37,335 bases of DNA from Desulfovibrionaceae bacterium CG1_02_65_16 (GTDB lineage Bacteria; Desulfobacterota; Desulfovibrionia; Desulfovibrionales; Desulfovibrionaceae): assembly GCA_001871085.1 (NCBI GenBank), contig MNUQ01000130.1, positions 1 to 37,335 of the forward strand, read 5' to 3'. A program made the translations under genes and the position numbers. Below the pieces are notes generated by a model. The model saw only the letters and a list, made by a program, of their open reading frames with translations, searched no databases and was not told the origin of the DNA. Below, in pieces: positions 23,052 to 34,999 of the stretch (its first letter is position 1; each line of letters begins with the position of its first letter).

Positions 23052-26000
23052 ACATCTGCGAGCCGTTCATCCGCCGTCCGGTCGCCACCTCGCTGTTGAT
23101 GGTGGCCATCGTGCTGGCGGGATTGGTGGCGTACAAGCAGCTGCCCGTGGCCGCCCTGCCCCAGGTGGACTACCCCACCATCCAGGTGCGCACGTTCTAT
23201 CCCGGCGCCAGCCCGGACGTGATGGCCACAAGCGTCACCGCGCCGCTGGAGCGCCAGTTCGGGCAAATGCCCGGCCTCTCGCAAATGACCTCCACCAGCT
23301 CCAGCGGCTGCTCGGTCATCCTGCTGCAATTCTCGCTGGAAATCGGCCTCGACGTGGCCGAGCAGCAGGTGCAGGCGGCCATCAACGCAAGCTACTCCTA
23401 CCTGCCCAAGGACCTGCCCAACCCGCCCGTGTACAGCAAGGTCAACCCGGCCGACGCGCCAATTTTGACCCTGGCGCTGACCAGCAAGGAGCTGCCCCTG
23501 CACCGGGTGGAGGATTTGGCCGATACGCGCCTGGCGCAAAAAATTTCGCAGCTGCCGGGCGTGGGGCTGGTCAGCATCAGCGGCGGGCAGCGCCCGGCCG
23601 TGCGCGTGCACGCCAACCCGCGCGCCCTGGCCGCGCTCGGCCTTACGCTGGAGGACCTGCGCACGGCCATTGCCAACGCCAACGTGGACCAGGCCAAGGG
23701 CGGCTTCGACGGCCCCAGACAGGCCGCCATCATCGGCGCCAACGACCAGCTCTATTCCAGCGCGGACTATCGCAAGCTCATTGTGGCCTGGAAAAACGGC
23801 GCGCCGGTCTACCTCACCGACGTGGCCGATGTGGTGGACGGACCAGAGGATGTGCGGCAGGCCGCCTGGGTCAACACCAGCCCGGCCATCATCGTGAACA
23901 TCCAGCGCCAGCCGGGGGCCAACGTCATTGAGGTGGTGGACCGCGTGAAGCGGCTGATGCCGCAGCTCAAAAGCGCTTTGCCCGCCGCCGTCAAGGTCGA
24001 GGTGCTCTCCGACCGCACCACGACCATCCGCGCCAGCGTGCGCGACGTGCAGCACGAGCTCATGCTCGCCGTGGCGCTGGTGGTGCTCGTCATCTACCTG
24101 TTCCTGCGCAATCTGCCGGCCACCACCATTCCCAGCGTGGCGGTGCCGGTGTCGCTCATCGGCACCTTCGGCGTCATGTATCTGGCGGGATTCAGCCTCA
24201 ACAACCTCTCGCTCATGGCGCTCACCATCTCCACCGGCTTCGTGGTGGACGACGCCATCGTCATGATTGAGAACGTCTCGCGCTACGTGGAGCAGGGCGA
24301 AACGCCGCTGAACGCCGCGCTCAAGGGGTCGAAGCAGATCGGTTTCACCATCCTCTCCCTCACCGTCTCGCTCATCGCGGTGCTTATTCCGCTGCTGTTC
24401 ATGGGCGACGTGGTGGGCCGGCTCTTCCGCGAATTCGCCATCACCCTCGGCGTCACCATTCTGCTCTCCGCCGTGGTCTCGCTGACGCTGACGCCCATGA
24501 TGTGCGCGCGGCTCCTGAAGCACGTGCCCAAGGACAAACTTCCCACGCGCGGCCCCGCCGCCTGGATGCAACGCCAGTTCGACCGGCTGGTGCGCGGCTA
24601 CGCCTCGACCCTGGAGGTGGTGCTGGAGCATCAGAACGCCACGCTGGCCGTGGCGGTGGGCACCCTCGTGCTCACCGTGGGGCTGTACATCATTGTGCCC
24701 AAGGGCTTTTTCCCCGTGCAGGACACCGGCATCATCCTCGGCGTGTCCGAATCGCCGCAGTCGGCCTCATTCGCGGCCGTGAGCGCGCGCCAGCAGGTCC
24801 TGGCCGCAGAAATTCTGAAAGATCCCGCCGTGGAGAGCCTATCGTCCTTCATCGGCATAGACGGCCAGAACGTCTCCATGAACACCGGCCGCGTGCAGAT
24901 CGTGCTCAAACCGCTCGCCGAGCGCGACGAGAGCGCGCAGGAGGTCATCCGCAGGCTTGCGCCCAAGCTTTCGAACCTGGGCGGGGCCACCCTGTACATG
25001 CAGCCCGCGCAGGACCTGACCGTGGACGCGCGCTCCAGCCGCACCCAGTACCAGTACACCCTGGAGGACGCCGACCCGGTGACGCTCGCCAAATGGGCCC
25101 CGCGCTTCGTGGACGCCCTGCGCGCCCGGCCGGAGCTCACCGACGTTTCGAGCGACCAGCAGGACAACGGCCTGCGCATCCAGGTGGACATCGACCGGGC
25201 CACGGCCGCGCGCCTGGGCATAACCCCGCAGGACATCGACAACGCCCTGTACGACGCCTTCGGCCAGCGCTTCGTCTCCACCATTTTCACCGAGCTGAAC
25301 CAGTACCGCGTGGTGCTGGCCGCGCCCCTTGGCATGCAGGAGGGCCCGGAGGCGCTCTCCGCCATCTACCTCACCAGCTCCGACGGCAAAAGCGTGCCCC
25401 TGACCTCGCTGGTGAACGTGCGCGAAACCACCGGCCCGCTGGTCATCTCGCGCCAGGGACAGTTCCCCTCGGTCACGGCGTCCTTCAACCTCGCGCCCGG
25501 GGTGGCGCTGGGCCAGGCGGTGGAGGCCGTGCACGCCGCCGCGCGCGATGTGGACCTGCCGGAGAGCACCGCCCGCGGCTTCCAGGGCACGGCGCAGGCC
25601 TTCATGGCCTCCCTTGGCAGCCAGCCGCTGCTCATTCTGGCCGCGCTCATCACGGTCTACATCGTGCTTGGCGTCATGTACGAAAGCTACATCCACCCGG
25701 TGACCATCCTCTCCACCCTGCCCAGCGCGGGCGTGGGCGCGGTGCTGGCCCTCATGGCCTGCCGCATGGAGCTCACGGTCATCGCGGTCATCGGCATCAT
25801 CCTGCTCATCGGCATCGTCAAAAAGAACGGCATCATGATGGTGGACTTCGCCCTTGAGGCCGAGCGCGAACACGGGCTGCCCCCGCGCGAGGCCATCTAT
25901 CAGGCCAGCCTGCTGCGCTTCCGGCCCATCATGATGACGACCATGGCCGCGCTGCTGGGTGCGCTGCCCATGGCGCTGGGCGGCGGCGTGGGCTCGGAGC

Positions 26001-26209
26001 TGCGCCGGCCGCTGGGCGTGTCCATCATCGGCGGGCTCATCATCAGCCAGGTGTTGACGCTGTACACCACGCCGGTCATCTACCTGGCCTTCGACCGGCT
26101 GGCCCGGCGCGTGCTCGGCCGAGGCGCGGCCGGAAGCATCATGCCCGACGAACCCGACGACCCCAAGGAATCGGGCGAGTCCGGCGGCCCGGACCGGACC
26201 GCGCCATGA
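23048..26209 (+). CDS. mdtB: RND multidrug efflux pump subunit (MdtB-like)
   Basis: A 1053-residue inner-membrane pump of the HAE1 family with 12 helices and two large periplasmic loops. It starts [17 protein letters not shown], as expected for MdtB. The proton-relay Asp pair is present in [15 protein letters not shown], and the TM10 lysine in [18 protein letters not shown]. Length matches E. coli MdtB (1040). Together with MdtC it forms a heterotrimer that exports bile salts, novobiocin and related compounds in E. coli. It overlaps mdtA and mdtC by 4 bases each (ATGA), implying translational coupling. The divergent MarR is the likely regulator. Confidence 0.95.
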   Translation: MNICEPFIRRPVATSLLMVAIVLAGLVAYKQLPVAALPQVDYPTIQVRTFYPGASPDVMATSVTAPLERQFGQMPGLSQMTSTSSSGCSVILLQFSLEIGLDVAEQQVQAAINASYSYLPKDLPNPPVYSKVNPADAPILTLALTSKELPLHRVEDLADTRLAQKISQLPGVGLVSISGGQRPAVRVHANPRALAALGLTLEDLRTAIANANVDQAKGGFDGPRQAAIIGANDQLYSSADYRKLIVAWKNGAPVYLTDVADVVDGPEDVRQAAWVNTSPAIIVNIQRQPGANVIEVVDRVKRLMPQLKSALPAAVKVEVLSDRTTTIRASVRDVQHELMLAVALVVLVIYLFLRNLPATTIPSVAVPVSLIGTFGVMYLAGFSLNNLSLMALTISTGFVVDDAIVMIENVSRYVEQGETPLNAALKGSKQIGFTILSLTVSLIAVLIPLLFMGDVVGRLFREFAITLGVTILLSAVVSLTLTPMMCARLLKHVPKDKLPTRGPAAWMQRQFDRLVRGYASTLEVVLEHQNATLAVAVGTLVLTVGLYIIVPKGFFPVQDTGIILGVSESPQSASFAAVSARQQVLAAEILKDPAVESLSSFIGIDGQNVSMNTGRVQIVLKPLAERDESAQEVIRRLAPKLSNLGGATLYMQPAQDLTVDARSSRTQYQYTLEDADPVTLAKWAPRFVDALRARPELTDVSSDQQDNGLRIQVDIDRATAARLGITPQDIDNALYDAFGQRFVSTIFTELNQYRVVLAAPLGMQEGPEALSAIYLTSSDGKSVPLTSLVNVRETTGPLVISRQGQFPSVTASFNLAPGVALGQAVEAVHAAARDVDLPESTARGFQGTAQAFMASLGSQPLLILAALITVYIVLGVMYESYIHPVTILSTLPSAGVGAVLALMACRMELTVIAVIGIILLIGIVKKNGIMMVDFALEAEREHGLPPREAIYQASLLRFRPIMMTTMAALLGALPMALGGGVGSELRRPLGVSIIGGLIISQVLTLYTTPVIYLAFDRLARRVLGRGAAGSIMPDEPDDPKESGESGGPDRTAP

Positions 26210-29200
26210 GCCTCGCCGCTCCCTTCATCCGGCGGCCGGTGGCCACCACGCTGCTCACCCTGGCCATTGCCCTGGCCGGGGCCATCGCCTTCCGGCTTTT
26301 GCCGGTTTCGCCGCTGCCGCAGGTGGACTTTCCCACCATCTCCGTTTCCGCCGCGCTGCCCGGGGCCGACCCGGAGACCATGGCCACCAGCGTGGCCGCG
26401 CCGCTGGAGCGCCAGTTTGGCCGCATCGCCGGCGTGTCCGAGATGACGAGCACCAGCACGCGCGGCAGCACCAGCATCACGCTGCAATTCGACCTCGACC
26501 GCGACATCAACGGCGCCGCGCGCGACGTGCAGGCGGCCATCAACGCCGCGCGGGGCTTTCTGCCCTCCAACATGCCCTCCAACCCCAAATACCGCAAAAT
26601 AAACCCGGCCGACGCGCCCATCCTCATCCTGGCGCTGACCAGCGACAACCACACCCGCGCCCAGCTGTACGACATCGCCGACACCGTGCTGCAGCAGAAG
26701 ATTTCGCAGGTGCAGGGCGTTGGTCAGGTGTTCGTGGGCGGCGGCTCGCTGCCGGCCGTGCGCGTGGAGCTGAACCCGGCGGCCGTGAGCCGCTACGGCA
26801 TCAGCTTCGAGGATGTGCGCGGCGTGCTCTCCAAGACCAACGTCAACCGGCCCAAGGGGCAGGTCTCCAAAGGCGACCGCGCCTGGGAGGTGATGACCAA
26901 CGACCAGCTGAAGCCCAAGGCCTCGGAATATGAGCCGCTGATTCTGACCTACCGTTCCGGCGCGGCCGTGCGCCTGGCCGATGTGGCGAAGGTGGAGGAG
27001 AGCGTTGAAGACGTGCGCGCGGCGGGCTTCGTCAACAGCCAGCCCTCGGTGCTGCTGATCATCTTCCGCCAGCCGGGCGCCAACATCATCGAGACCGTGG
27101 ACAGCGTGCGGGCGCTTCTGCCCCGGCTGGAGGCCAACCTGCCCGGTGGCATGGACCTCAAGCCCGTGGTGGACCGCTCCCCCCCGATCCGGGGCTCGCT
27201 GCACGATGTGGAGCTGAGCCTCGGGCTCTCGTGCCTGCTGGTGATCCTGGTGGTGTTCGTGTTTCTGCGCACCCTGCGCGTAACCATCATTCCCGCCGTG
27301 GCCACGGTGGTTTCGCTGGTGGGCACCTTCGCCGTCATGTTCCTGTTCGGCTATTCGCTGGACAATCTTTCGCTCATGGCGCTCACCATCGCCACGGGCT
27401 TCGTGGTCGACGACGCCATTGTGGTGCTGGAAAACATAACCCGGCACATTGAGGGCGGCATGCGCCCCTTGCAGGCCGCCTTCGCCGGAGCCAGGGAAAT
27501 CTCCTTCACCGTGGTCTCCATGAGCCTTTCGCTGGTGGCGGTGTTCTTGCCCATTCTGCTCATGGGCGGCATGGTGGGCCGGTTGTTCCGCGAGTTCGCC
27601 GTCACGCTCTCCGCCGCCATCTTCATGTCCATGCTGCTTTCGCTCACCACCACGCCCATGATGTGCGCGGCGCTTTTGCGCCCGCCGGGAAAGGAGCGCC
27701 ACGGCTGGTTCAGCAGCCGCAGCGAGCGCGCCTTCAACGCCCTGGCCAAAGCCTACGCCCGCACCCTGGGGCTGGCGCTCAAGCACAGGCGCACCACGCT
27801 GCTCATCGCCGTGGGCACGCTGCTCCTCAATGTCTACCTCTACGTGCTGGTGCCCAAGGGCTTTTTCCCCCAGCAGGACACCGGCCGGCTCTCCGGCAAC
27901 ATCCAGGCCTCGCAGGACGTGTCGTTCCAGACCATGGAGAAGAAGCTCAAGCGCGTCATGAGCATCATGCGCGAGGACCCGGACGTGACCTACGTCACCG
28001 GGTTCATCGGCGGCTCTGGCGGCCCCAGCGGCAGCCCCAACAGCGCGCGGCTCTTCGCCACCCTGGCCCCTTTTGAAAAGCGCGGCATCAACGCCGAGGA
28101 AGTCATGGTGCGCCTGCGCAAGAAGCTTTCCGGCGTGGCCGGCGCGTCCACCTACCTCCAGCTGGTGCAGGACCTGCGCGTGGGCGGACGCGGGTCGAGC
28201 GCGCTGTACCAGTACACCCTGCAGGCCGAGAGCGTGAACGAGCTGAACTACTGGGCCCCGCAGCTGCTGGCCAAACTGCGCACCCTGCCGCAACTGGTGG
28301 ACGCCAACAGCGACCAGCTGGACCGCGGGCTCATGTCGACTTTGGCGATAGACCGCGACACGGCCTCGCGCCTGGGCGTCACCCCGGCCACCATCGACAA
28401 CATCCTGTACGACGCCTTCGGCCAGCGGCAGGTGTCCATAACCTACGCGCCCCTCAACCAGTATCATGTGGTGATGGAGGCCGAGCCCGGCCACCTGCTC
28501 GGCCCCGAGGGGCTCAAGGACATCTACGTGCCCCTGCCCGACGGCTCGCAGGCGCCGCTGGCCGTGTTCACCCGGCTGACCACCAACTCCACGGCGCTGG
28601 CCGTGAACCATCAGGGCCAGTTCCCCTCGGTGACGCTGTCCTTCAACCTCGCTCCCGGGGTGGCCCTGGGCGACGCGGTCAAGGCCATCGACGAGACCGC
28701 GCGCGACCTGGGCCTGCCCGGACACGTCCGCGGCAGCTTCCAGGGCACGGCGCAAGCCTTCCAGGCGGCGCTCGCCAATCAGCCCCTGCTCATTCTGGCC
28801 GCGCTCATCAGCGTGTATATCGTGCTCGGCGTGCTTTACGAGAGCCTGGTGCACCCGGTGACCATCCTCTCCACCCTGCCCAGCGCCGGCGTGGGCGCGG
28901 TGCTGGCCCTGCTCGTCACCCGCACGGACCTCTCGGTCATCGCCATCATCGGCATCATCCTGCTTATCGGCATCGTGAAAAAAAACGGCATCCTCATGGT
29001 CGACTTCGCCATTGAGGCCGAGCGCAAGAGCGGCCTGCCGCCCGTGGAGGCCATCCGACAGGCCTGCCTGCTGCGCTTCCGGCCCATCATGATGACCACC
29101 ATGGCCGCGCTGCTGGGCGCGCTGCCGCTGGCGCTGGGCCATGGCGTGGGCTCCGAGCTCCGGCGGCCCCTGGGCATCACCATCATCGGCGGGCTTGTGT

Positions 29201-29295
29201 TCAGCCAGGCCATGACGCTCTACACCACCCCGGTGGTGTATCTGTACATGGAGCGCGCGCGCCTGTGGGTGAAGCGGCGCGGCAGAAAGGCGTAA
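26206..29295 (+). CDS. mdtC: RND multidrug efflux pump subunit (MdtC-like)
   Basis: A 1029-residue HAE1-family pump, paralogous to the preceding subunit throughout, including the opening [19 protein letters not shown]. The proton-relay Asp pair appears in [15 protein letters not shown], with the TM10 lysine in [18 protein letters not shown]. Length matches E. coli MdtC (1025). Both subunits keep the relay residues, so either could couple proton flow. It overlaps mdtB by 4 bases and closes the operon. No clear terminator follows. Confidence 0.95.
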   Translation: MSLAAPFIRRPVATTLLTLAIALAGAIAFRLLPVSPLPQVDFPTISVSAALPGADPETMATSVAAPLERQFGRIAGVSEMTSTSTRGSTSITLQFDLDRDINGAARDVQAAINAARGFLPSNMPSNPKYRKINPADAPILILALTSDNHTRAQLYDIADTVLQQKISQVQGVGQVFVGGGSLPAVRVELNPAAVSRYGISFEDVRGVLSKTNVNRPKGQVSKGDRAWEVMTNDQLKPKASEYEPLILTYRSGAAVRLADVAKVEESVEDVRAAGFVNSQPSVLLIIFRQPGANIIETVDSVRALLPRLEANLPGGMDLKPVVDRSPPIRGSLHDVELSLGLSCLLVILVVFVFLRTLRVTIIPAVATVVSLVGTFAVMFLFGYSLDNLSLMALTIATGFVVDDAIVVLENITRHIEGGMRPLQAAFAGAREISFTVVSMSLSLVAVFLPILLMGGMVGRLFREFAVTLSAAIFMSMLLSLTTTPMMCAALLRPPGKERHGWFSSRSERAFNALAKAYARTLGLALKHRRTTLLIAVGTLLLNVYLYVLVPKGFFPQQDTGRLSGNIQASQDVSFQTMEKKLKRVMSIMREDPDVTYVTGFIGGSGGPSGSPNSARLFATLAPFEKRGINAEEVMVRLRKKLSGVAGASTYLQLVQDLRVGGRGSSALYQYTLQAESVNELNYWAPQLLAKLRTLPQLVDANSDQLDRGLMSTLAIDRDTASRLGVTPATIDNILYDAFGQRQVSITYAPLNQYHVVMEAEPGHLLGPEGLKDIYVPLPDGSQAPLAVFTRLTTNSTALAVNHQGQFPSVTLSFNLAPGVALGDAVKAIDETARDLGLPGHVRGSFQGTAQAFQAALANQPLLILAALISVYIVLGVLYESLVHPVTILSTLPSAGVGAVLALLVTRTDLSVIAIIGIILLIGIVKKNGILMVDFAIEAERKSGLPPVEAIRQACLLRFRPIMMTTMAALLGALPLALGHGVGSELRRPLGITIIGGLVFSQAMTLYTTPVVYLYMERARLWVKRRGRKA

Positions 29296-29672
29296 CCGCG
29301 TGCCGGATGTCCGCGTGGCGATATTGAAGGTCCCGCGCCATGCAACGCACGATACTTATTTCTTGCGTAATCCCCGGCCGCGAGTCCATCGTATTATTCA
29401 GTAATAATTCAAGCGTGTTGTCCGCGCACCGTTTCGCCGGTCAAAGAGCGCGCGCCGCCGCCTGCGCAGCGGCAATCACCGGGGATAACAATGGAAAATG
29501 CTATCGCGTATTCCAACAAGGTGCTTTAATTATACTATCCATATCAGGGTTGCGTTTTGCGCCCTGGCGGGACTACAGGTGGATTTTATGGGGCCTGCCA
29601 ACGCTTAATGCGGACAGCCCACGGATCGCCGCACCCGCGCCGGCGAGAATTCCCCCAGGCCAGGAGGTCTCC
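29296..29672 (+). other. 377-base intergenic region before the second MCP gene
   Basis: No gene is supported: the frame open across it has poor coding character and the MCP start is well defined further down. A 6-4-6 inverted repeat, ATTATT/AATAAT (29393-29408), and a TATACT box (29531-29536) without a good -35 are the only signals seen. The promoter of the MCP probably lies here. Confidence 0.4.
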
Positions 29673-31784
29673 ATGCCACGCTCCATCAAGACACGCCTCA
29701 TCCTGGGGCTCGTCTCCGTCATCGCAGTCGTTCTGGCGGGTATTCTCGCCATTGTGGCCTACGACTTCAAACAGCATTCCCTCCAGTCCACGGTTCAGGC
29801 GGCGCAGGGCCAAATGATCCAGCTCGACTACGGCATCACGCTCTTTCTGGACGAGTGCCTGCAAAACGCCGACATGATGGCCAAAACGCCCGTCACCCTG
29901 CGGCACGTGGACGAGGTGGCTACCTCGCACCTCGCCACCACGGAAAAGACCAAGGCCGCGGTGCAGCAGGGCGATGCCGCCGGCCGCCAAATCGTGGACT
30001 TCATGGCCGCGGTGCAGCACACCCACCCGGCCTATGTGGAGGTCTACGCGGGCAATGAGCAGGGCGGCTTCATCAGCTCCCTGGAAGATTCCACCATGCC
30101 CGCCGGCTACGACCCGCGCAAACGCCCCTGGTACACCGACACCAAGCCCGTGGCGGACAAGCCGTTGCTGGGCAAGGCCTACCTTTCCACCACGGGCGAG
30201 GCCGTCACCAGCGCCACGCGCGGTATCATGCGCGACGGCAAGATGATCGGCGTCGTTGGACTGGACATTTCGCTCAAAAAGCTCACCGAGCTCATCAAGT
30301 CGGTCAAGCTGGGCAAAACCGGCTACCTCGCCCTTGTGCAAAACGACGGCGTCATCCTGGCCGAGTCCCGGCACGAGGAGCTGAACTTTAAGAAAGTGAA
30401 TGAAATCGAGCCGAAATATTTGAGCACGCTGTTCGCCATGGATTCCGGCAACCGCGACGTGACCATTGACGGCAAGGACTACCTGGGTCTGGTCTACACC
30501 TCGCCCAAAACCGGCTGGAAGCTCATGGGCTTCATCGAAAAGGCGGAGATCAACGCCCCCGTCACCAACACCATGCACCTGCTCATCATCGTGGGTCTGG
30601 CCAGCCTGGCGGTCATTGCGCTGGCCGTATGGCTGGTGGCCAGCCGCTCCATTCTGAAGCCGCTGGAAACGGTGTCCGGCTTCGTCAAGGGCATTGCCCA
30701 GGGCGTGTATGACCAGCGCATACCCAACACGCGCGCCGACGAAATCGGCGGCATTTTCGACGCCCTGAACGCCACCGCCGGCACGCTTGAGCAGAACATC
30801 AAGGACATCAAAGCCAAAACCCGCGAGGCCGAGGAAAAGGCACACGCCGCTGAAGTGGCCGGCAGCGAGGCCGATAGCGCCCGCCGCCAGGCCGAAAACG
30901 CCAAGAGCGAGGGCATGCTCGACGCCGCGCACAAGCTTGAGGCCGTTGTCCAGATCGTCTCCTCCGCCTCGGGCAGCCTCTCCGGCGAAATCAACGCGTC
31001 CAGCCAGGGCGCGGACAGGCAGGCCATGCGCGTCACCGAAACGGCCACGGCCATGGAGGAGATGAGCGCCACCGTGCTTGAGGTGGCCAAGAACGCCTCC
31101 CAGGCCGCCGAGACCACCGACGCCGCCCGCAACAAGGCCAAGGAAGGCTCGACGGTCGTCAACAGCGTTATGACCGGCATGACCCAGGTGGAGCGGCAGG
31201 CCAGCCAGCTCAAAACCGACATGGGCGCGCTGGGCGTGCAGGCCGAGGACATCGGCCGCATCCTCACCGTCATCAGCGACATCGCCGACCAGACCAACCT
31301 TCTCGCCCTCAACGCCGCCATTGAGGCCGCGAGAGCCGGCGACGCCGGACGCGGCTTCGCCGTTGTGGCCGACGAGGTGCGCAAGCTGGCCGAAAAGACC
31401 ATGACCGCCACCAAGGAGGTCGGCGAGGCCATCGGCGTCATCCAAAAGAGCACCCGCGCCAGCGTGGAGAGCGTGGACGCCTCGGTCCAGCTCATTGCCG
31501 AAACCACGGGGCTGGCCGAGCAGTCGGGCCAGGCGCTTGCCGAAATCGTCCATCTGGTGGACTCCGCCTCCGACCAGGTGCGCTCCATCGCCACCGCCAG
31601 CGAGGAACAGTCGAGCGCCAGCGAGGAGATCAGCCGCTCCATTGAGCAGGTGAGCACCATCGCCCAGGAGACCTCCAAGGCCATGAGCGATGCGACGCAG
31701 GCCGTGGAGGAGCTGGCCAAGCAGGCCGGAGTGCTCACCAACCTCATTGCCGAACTGCGCCAGGACGACAACCGAAAGGCCTAG
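29673..31784 (+). CDS. Methyl-accepting chemotaxis protein with dCache_1 sensor and HAMP domain
   Basis: A 703-residue receptor. TM1 is at about 9-31. A periplasmic double-Cache domain follows (about 35-295), with the Cache signature [14 protein letters not shown]2 is at about 300-323, HAMP at about 324-378, and a long helical signalling domain carries the tip [18 protein letters not shown]. The ATG at 29673 has AGGAGG 6 bases upstream and a normal MCP N terminus; the frame is open 333 bases further up but that part is not MCP-like. dCache_1 receptors often bind amino acids, amines or other small organic molecules. No CheR-binding pentapeptide is present at the end. The terminator after it shows a single-gene transcript. 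Confidence 0.94.
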   Translation: MPRSIKTRLILGLVSVIAVVLAGILAIVAYDFKQHSLQSTVQAAQGQMIQLDYGITLFLDECLQNADMMAKTPVTLRHVDEVATSHLATTEKTKAAVQQGDAAGRQIVDFMAAVQHTHPAYVEVYAGNEQGGFISSLEDSTMPAGYDPRKRPWYTDTKPVADKPLLGKAYLSTTGEAVTSATRGIMRDGKMIGVVGLDISLKKLTELIKSVKLGKTGYLALVQNDGVILAESRHEELNFKKVNEIEPKYLSTLFAMDSGNRDVTIDGKDYLGLVYTSPKTGWKLMGFIEKAEINAPVTNTMHLLIIVGLASLAVIALAVWLVASRSILKPLETVSGFVKGIAQGVYDQRIPNTRADEIGGIFDALNATAGTLEQNIKDIKAKTREAEEKAHAAEVAGSEADSARRQAENAKSEGMLDAAHKLEAVVQIVSSASGSLSGEINASSQGADRQAMRVTETATAMEEMSATVLEVAKNASQAAETTDAARNKAKEGSTVVNSVMTGMTQVERQASQLKTDMGALGVQAEDIGRILTVISDIADQTNLLALNAAIEAARAGDAGRGFAVVADEVRKLAEKTMTATKEVGEAIGVIQKSTRASVESVDASVQLIAETTGLAEQSGQALAEIVHLVDSASDQVRSIATASEEQSSASEEISRSIEQVSTIAQETSKAMSDATQAVEELAKQAGVLTNLIAELRQDDNRKA

Positions 31785-32122
31785 GCGCAACGCCGCACAT
31801 TCACCGAACAAGGCGGCTTCCCCCAGCGGAGGCCGCCTTGTTTCGCGCCCGCGCCCCAGCCAGCTTCGCCGCCTCCAACCGGCCGGAAGCACCTGGAAGC
31901 TTCCGCGGCTAACGCCTGCGATAGGCGGCAGGCCGGCCAGCCTGGGCCCGCAATAATTCCCTGCCGCAGGAAACGCCTGCGACAGGACCGCCTCCAGCCA
32001 CCCCAAGAGGACTTGCGCCCCGGCCGCCTCTGCCCTAGACTCCTGCTCCTTGGCCGCCCACCACCATTCACGCGCGGACGCGTCCCGGCCCACCCGGGCC
32101 CCCGCCACGGAGTCCCCTGTTC
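31785..32122 (+). other. 338-base intergenic region between MCP and carbonic anhydrase genes
   Basis: Apart from the terminator at its start, it holds an inverted repeat GCGGCAGG/CCTGCCGC (31925-31932/31960-31967). Two near-copies of ACGCCTGCGATAGG/ACGCCTGCGACAGG lie about 60 bases apart. No gene is supported. Confidence 0.4.
31807..31843 (+). terminator. Terminator after the dCache MCP gene
   Basis: A perfect 11-bp stem (31807-31817 with 31832-31842) ends in GTTT. It lies 22 bases after the stop codon. Confidence 0.75.
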
Positions 32123-32776
32123 ATGAAGGATATCGCCCGGTTTCTTTCCGGCTTCAAAAGCTTCCAGCGCACGTATTTTTGCGAGGACAACGAGCTGTTC
32201 GCCAACCTGAACGAGGCCCAGCACCCCAAGGTCCTCGTCATCGCCTGCTCCGACTCCCGCGTGGACCCGGCGCTTTTGCTGGGCGTGGAGCCCGGCGACA
32301 TCTTCGTGGTGCGCAACGTGGCCAACCTCGTGCCCCCGTACGAGACCTCCCCCGGCCGCCACGGCGTTTCCGCAGCGCTGGAGTACGCCGTCAAAATCCT
32401 CAAGGTGGAGCATGTCATCGTGCTGGGGCACTCGTGCTGCGGCGGCATCGAGGCCCTTATGGCCCCGGACCGCGAGGCGCTGGGCGAGTTCATCGCCCCC
32501 TGGGTGACCATTGCCGAGCCGGCTCTGCGCGGCGTGGCCGACACGCTGACGCACAAGAACGGGGAGCTGCGGCAGCGCGCCTGCGAGCAGGCCTCCGTGC
32601 TCATTTCGCTGGAGAACCTGCTCACCTTTCCCTGGCTGCGGGACCGCGTGGCCAACGGCGGCGTGTACCTGCACGGCTGGTATTTCGACATGCGCAAAGG
32701 CGAACTGCTAAGCTACCTGCCGGAGACCGGCTCCTTCGAGCCCCTGGTGCCCCGTTGCGACATGTCCTCCAAATAG
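32123..32776 (+). CDS. Beta-class carbonic anhydrase
   Basis: A 217-residue cytoplasmic zinc enzyme. Zinc ligands are visible as Cys42 and Asp44 with Arg46 in ACSDSR, and His103 and Cys106 in GHSCCGG. Length matches E. coli Can and CynT (about 220). It interconverts CO2 and bicarbonate, supplying bicarbonate for carboxylases and buffering. No cyanase or transporter gene is adjacent. A GGAG lies about 10 bases before the ATG. It appears to be a single-gene transcript; the next gene is convergent. Confidence 0.95.
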   Translation: MKDIARFLSGFKSFQRTYFCEDNELFANLNEAQHPKVLVIACSDSRVDPALLLGVEPGDIFVVRNVANLVPPYETSPGRHGVSAALEYAVKILKVEHVIVLGHSCCGGIEALMAPDREALGEFIAPWVTIAEPALRGVADTLTHKNGELRQRACEQASVLISLENLLTFPWLRDRVANGGVYLHGWYFDMRKGELLSYLPETGSFEPLVPRCDMSSK

Positions 32777-32800
32777 ATCCGGCCAGGGGCCGCGCGGCGC

Positions 32801-32834
32801 AAAAAAAGAGACGCCCGGCGAAACCAAGCGTCTC
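32801..32834 (-). terminator. Rho-independent terminator of the dehydrogenase gene
   Basis: On the minus strand GAGACGC (32834-32828) pairs with GCGTCTC (32814-32808) and is followed by seven T residues. It lies just past the stop of the minus-strand dehydrogenase gene. Confidence 0.9.
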
Positions 32835-32860
32835 CGCACTTCATCCAAAGGGCCGAAAGA

Positions 32861-33760
32861 CTAGGCGGCAAGCTCCTTAAGCGCAAGATACAGGGCCTGG
32901 GTGCCGTCGCGTCCGTGGCCCTTGCGCGCGGCGGATTCGTACAGCTCGCGCACCAGCGCAAGGCCCGGCAGGGTCAGCCCCATGCGCCCGGCCTCCTCCA
33001 GGGCTATGCCCATATCCTTCACGAAATGGTCGATCATGAAGCCGGGCGCGTAGTCCCCCTTCAAAATGCGCGGCGCCAGATTGTCCAGCGTCCAGCAGCC
33101 GGCCGCGCCCTTGGTGATGGAGCCGAGCATGGCCTGCGGGTCGAGTCCGGCGCGCACGGCGTAGAGCAGGCTCTCGCACACGCCGATCATGGTGCCGGCG
33201 ATGACGATCTGGTTGCACATCTTGGTGTGCTGGCCCGCGCCCGCCGGGCCCTGGTGCGCAATAATGCGGCCCATGCGCTCAAAAAGCGGGCGCACCGCCG
33301 CAAAGGCCGCCGCGTCGCCGCCGGCCATAATGGACAGGGCGGCGTTCTTCGCCCCCACATCGCCGCCGGAGACCGGGGCGTCGAGGGCGTAGGTTCCGAG
33401 CCTCTCCGCCGCAGCGGCGATTTCCGCCGAGAGGCTGGGGCTGGTGGTGGTCATGTCCACGGCGATTTTGCCGGGAGCCAGGCCCGCCAGCACGCCGTCG
33501 GGCTGCAAGTACACGCGGCGCACGTCGGCCGGATAGCCCACGATGGTGAACACGACGTCCGCGGCCTCGGCCACGGCGCGGGGGCTCTCGACCCATACCG
33601 CTCCGCGCGCCATGAGCGGCTCGGCCTTGGCCCGCGTGCGGTTGAACACCACAGCCGGGTGCCCGGCGGACAGCAGGTGCCCGCACATGGAAAGGCCCAT
33701 GACGCCGGTGCCAATCCAGCCGATGCGGGTGTTTTGGGTCACGGTGACGGGTGCGGTCAT
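32861..33760 (-). CDS. 3-hydroxyisobutyrate dehydrogenase-family oxidoreductase (GarR/tartronate semialdehyde reductase-like)
   Basis: A 299-residue beta-hydroxyacid dehydrogenase. The Rossmann motif is GWIGTGVMGLSM near residue 13. The substrate motif DAPVSGGDVGAKNAALSIMAGG lies near 130, and the catalytic lysine is in GAGQHTKMCNQ near 180. It reduces or oxidises a beta-hydroxy acid or its semialdehyde with NAD(P). The exact substrate (hydroxyisobutyrate, tartronate semialdehyde, succinic semialdehyde) cannot be fixed from sequence. The ATG at 33760 has AGGAGGGAG 6 bases upstream, so the longer open frame is not used. It is divergent from the acetyltransferase gene. Confidence 0.92.
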   Translation of the reverse strand: MTAPVTVTQNTRIGWIGTGVMGLSMCGHLLSAGHPAVVFNRTRAKAEPLMARGAVWVESPRAVAEAADVVFTIVGYPADVRRVYLQPDGVLAGLAPGKIAVDMTTTSPSLSAEIAAAAERLGTYALDAPVSGGDVGAKNAALSIMAGGDAAAFAAVRPLFERMGRIIAHQGPAGAGQHTKMCNQIVIAGTMIGVCESLLYAVRAGLDPQAMLGSITKGAAGCWTLDNLAPRILKGDYAPGFMIDHFVKDMGIALEEAGRMGLTLPGLALVRELYESAARKGHGRDGTQALYLALKELAA

Positions 33761-33833
33761 GGCGGGCTCCCTCCTTTGTGCGGCCGCGCGGCGGCTGCGC
33801 GATGGTTCGTCGTGCGCGCCGGTTGCGCCGGTT

Positions 33834-33854
33834 GTCATGCGTATAGGACATGAC
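33834..33854. promoter_or_regulatory. Inverted repeat in the divergent promoter region
   Basis: Perfect 6-base arms, GTCATG (33834-33839) and CATGAC (33849-33854), are separated by 9 bases. The repeat lies between the divergent dehydrogenase and acetyltransferase genes. It may be an operator; no regulator gene is adjacent. Confidence 0.3.
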
Positions 33855-33983
33855 GATGGTAGCGCCGCCCGAACCCCGTGGCAAGCCCGGACGCGCCGCT
33901 TTTGCTATGGACATCCGCAACCCCCTGGGCCACCCTCGCCCCCATTGGCCACGTCATGGCAGCCCTCGGCAAAGGAGCGCAGC

Positions 33984-34520
33984 ATGCTCATCCGCGACGC
34001 CACGTCCGATGATATTGAAGGGATTCTCGCAATCTACAACAACGCAGTGGCCACCACCACGGCCATTTGGAACGAGACCGAGGTGGACGCAGCCAACCGC
34101 GCCGCCTGGCTCAAGGACCACCAGATGGCCGGATATCCCGTGCTGGTGGCGGTGGAGAACAACGTTGACGGCGCGGTGCTGGGCTATGCCGCCTTTGGCG
34201 ACTGGCGCGCCTTTGACGGCTACCGGCACACGGTGGAGCATTCGGTCTACATCCGGCGCGATGCGCGTGGCCGCGGCATCGGCACCGCGCTGCTGCGGGA
34301 GCTGGTGGCGCGGGCGCGCGCGCTGGGCAAGCATGTCATGGTGGCCTGCGTGGAGGCAGGCAACACAGGCTCCCTGCGCCTGCACGAAAAGCTCGGTTTT
34401 GTGCCCACGGGGCTCATGCCCGAGGTGGGGGCGAAATTCGGCCGCTGGCTGGATTTGGCGTTTTTGCAGCTTACGCTCGACGCGCGCGCGACGCCCGACG
34501 GACTGGACGCCAGCGTCTGA
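33984..34520 (+). CDS. GNAT-family N-acetyltransferase (phosphinothricin/methionine sulfone acetyltransferase-like)
   Basis: A 178-residue GNAT protein. The start IRDATSDDIEGILAIYNNAV and AIWNE are typical of the Pat/YncA group. Motif A, with the acetyl-CoA loop, is SVYIRRDARGRGIGTALL, followed by VACVEAGNTGSLRLHEKLGF. These enzymes acetylate the amino group of phosphinothricin, methionine sulfone or related amino acids, often as detoxification. AAAGGAG precedes the ATG at 33984; the longer upstream frame is not used. It is the last intact gene before the IS remnant. Confidence 0.92.
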   Translation: MLIRDATSDDIEGILAIYNNAVATTTAIWNETEVDAANRAAWLKDHQMAGYPVLVAVENNVDGAVLGYAAFGDWRAFDGYRHTVEHSVYIRRDARGRGIGTALLRELVARARALGKHVMVACVEAGNTGSLRLHEKLGFVPTGLMPEVGAKFGRWLDLAFLQLTLDARATPDGLDASV

Positions 34521-34621
34521 GCTGGCGCGAGCTCTAGGTGTGAAGTTATAGGAGGTTGTTCACTCGGCCCGAATCGGTCAGGTTGTGTTTGCGAGAACCC
34601 AATCGGCCAAAGGAGAACCGA

Positions 34622-34985
34622 GTGAACATTCATGCCAATGCCAGATTGACAGTCGTTCGTCGAGAGGAGCTGGTGCGCCGGGTGCAGGGGGTGAGGCCCC
34701 AAGGGGCGTGGCCGCAGCCTTGGGCGTTTCAGTCCGAACTGTTTATAAGTGGCTGCACCGCCACGCAAATGGCGATGGACTCCGAGACAGGTCTTCCCGG
34801 CCCAGGCGTTCGCCAGCCGCACTCAAGGCTGAACTGATGGAGCAAGTCGCCATGTTGCGGCATCAAAGGCCCACCGGGCGTCGCATCGCCGGACAGCTTG
34901 GCCTGCCGGTGGCGAGGGTGCACCGCGCCCTGCGCCGTTTGGCCATGAACCAGCTTGAGCGCCTGGTCGGAGCGCGCGGACGACG
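34622..34985 (+). pseudogene. IS481-family transposase, N-terminal fragment
   Basis: A GTG with AGGAG 7 bases upstream begins VNIHANARLTVVRREELVRR, the usual IS481 start. The frame then shifts by two bases in GGCCCCAAGGGG (two short homopolymers each look one base too long) and continues as GVAAALGVSVRTVYKWLHRH, then DGLRDRSSRPRRSP and TGRRIAGQLGLPVARVHRAL. This is the N-terminal helix-turn-helix region of the family. The catalytic DDE core is missing. It is a dead gene. Confidence 0.75.
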
Positions 34986-34999
34986 GGCCAGAACTTGCG

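Noticed and set aside
29340..29672. N-terminal extension of the second MCP from an upstream start
   Set aside because: The region has poor coding character, and a strong AGGAGG site and normal MCP N terminus mark the ATG at 29673.
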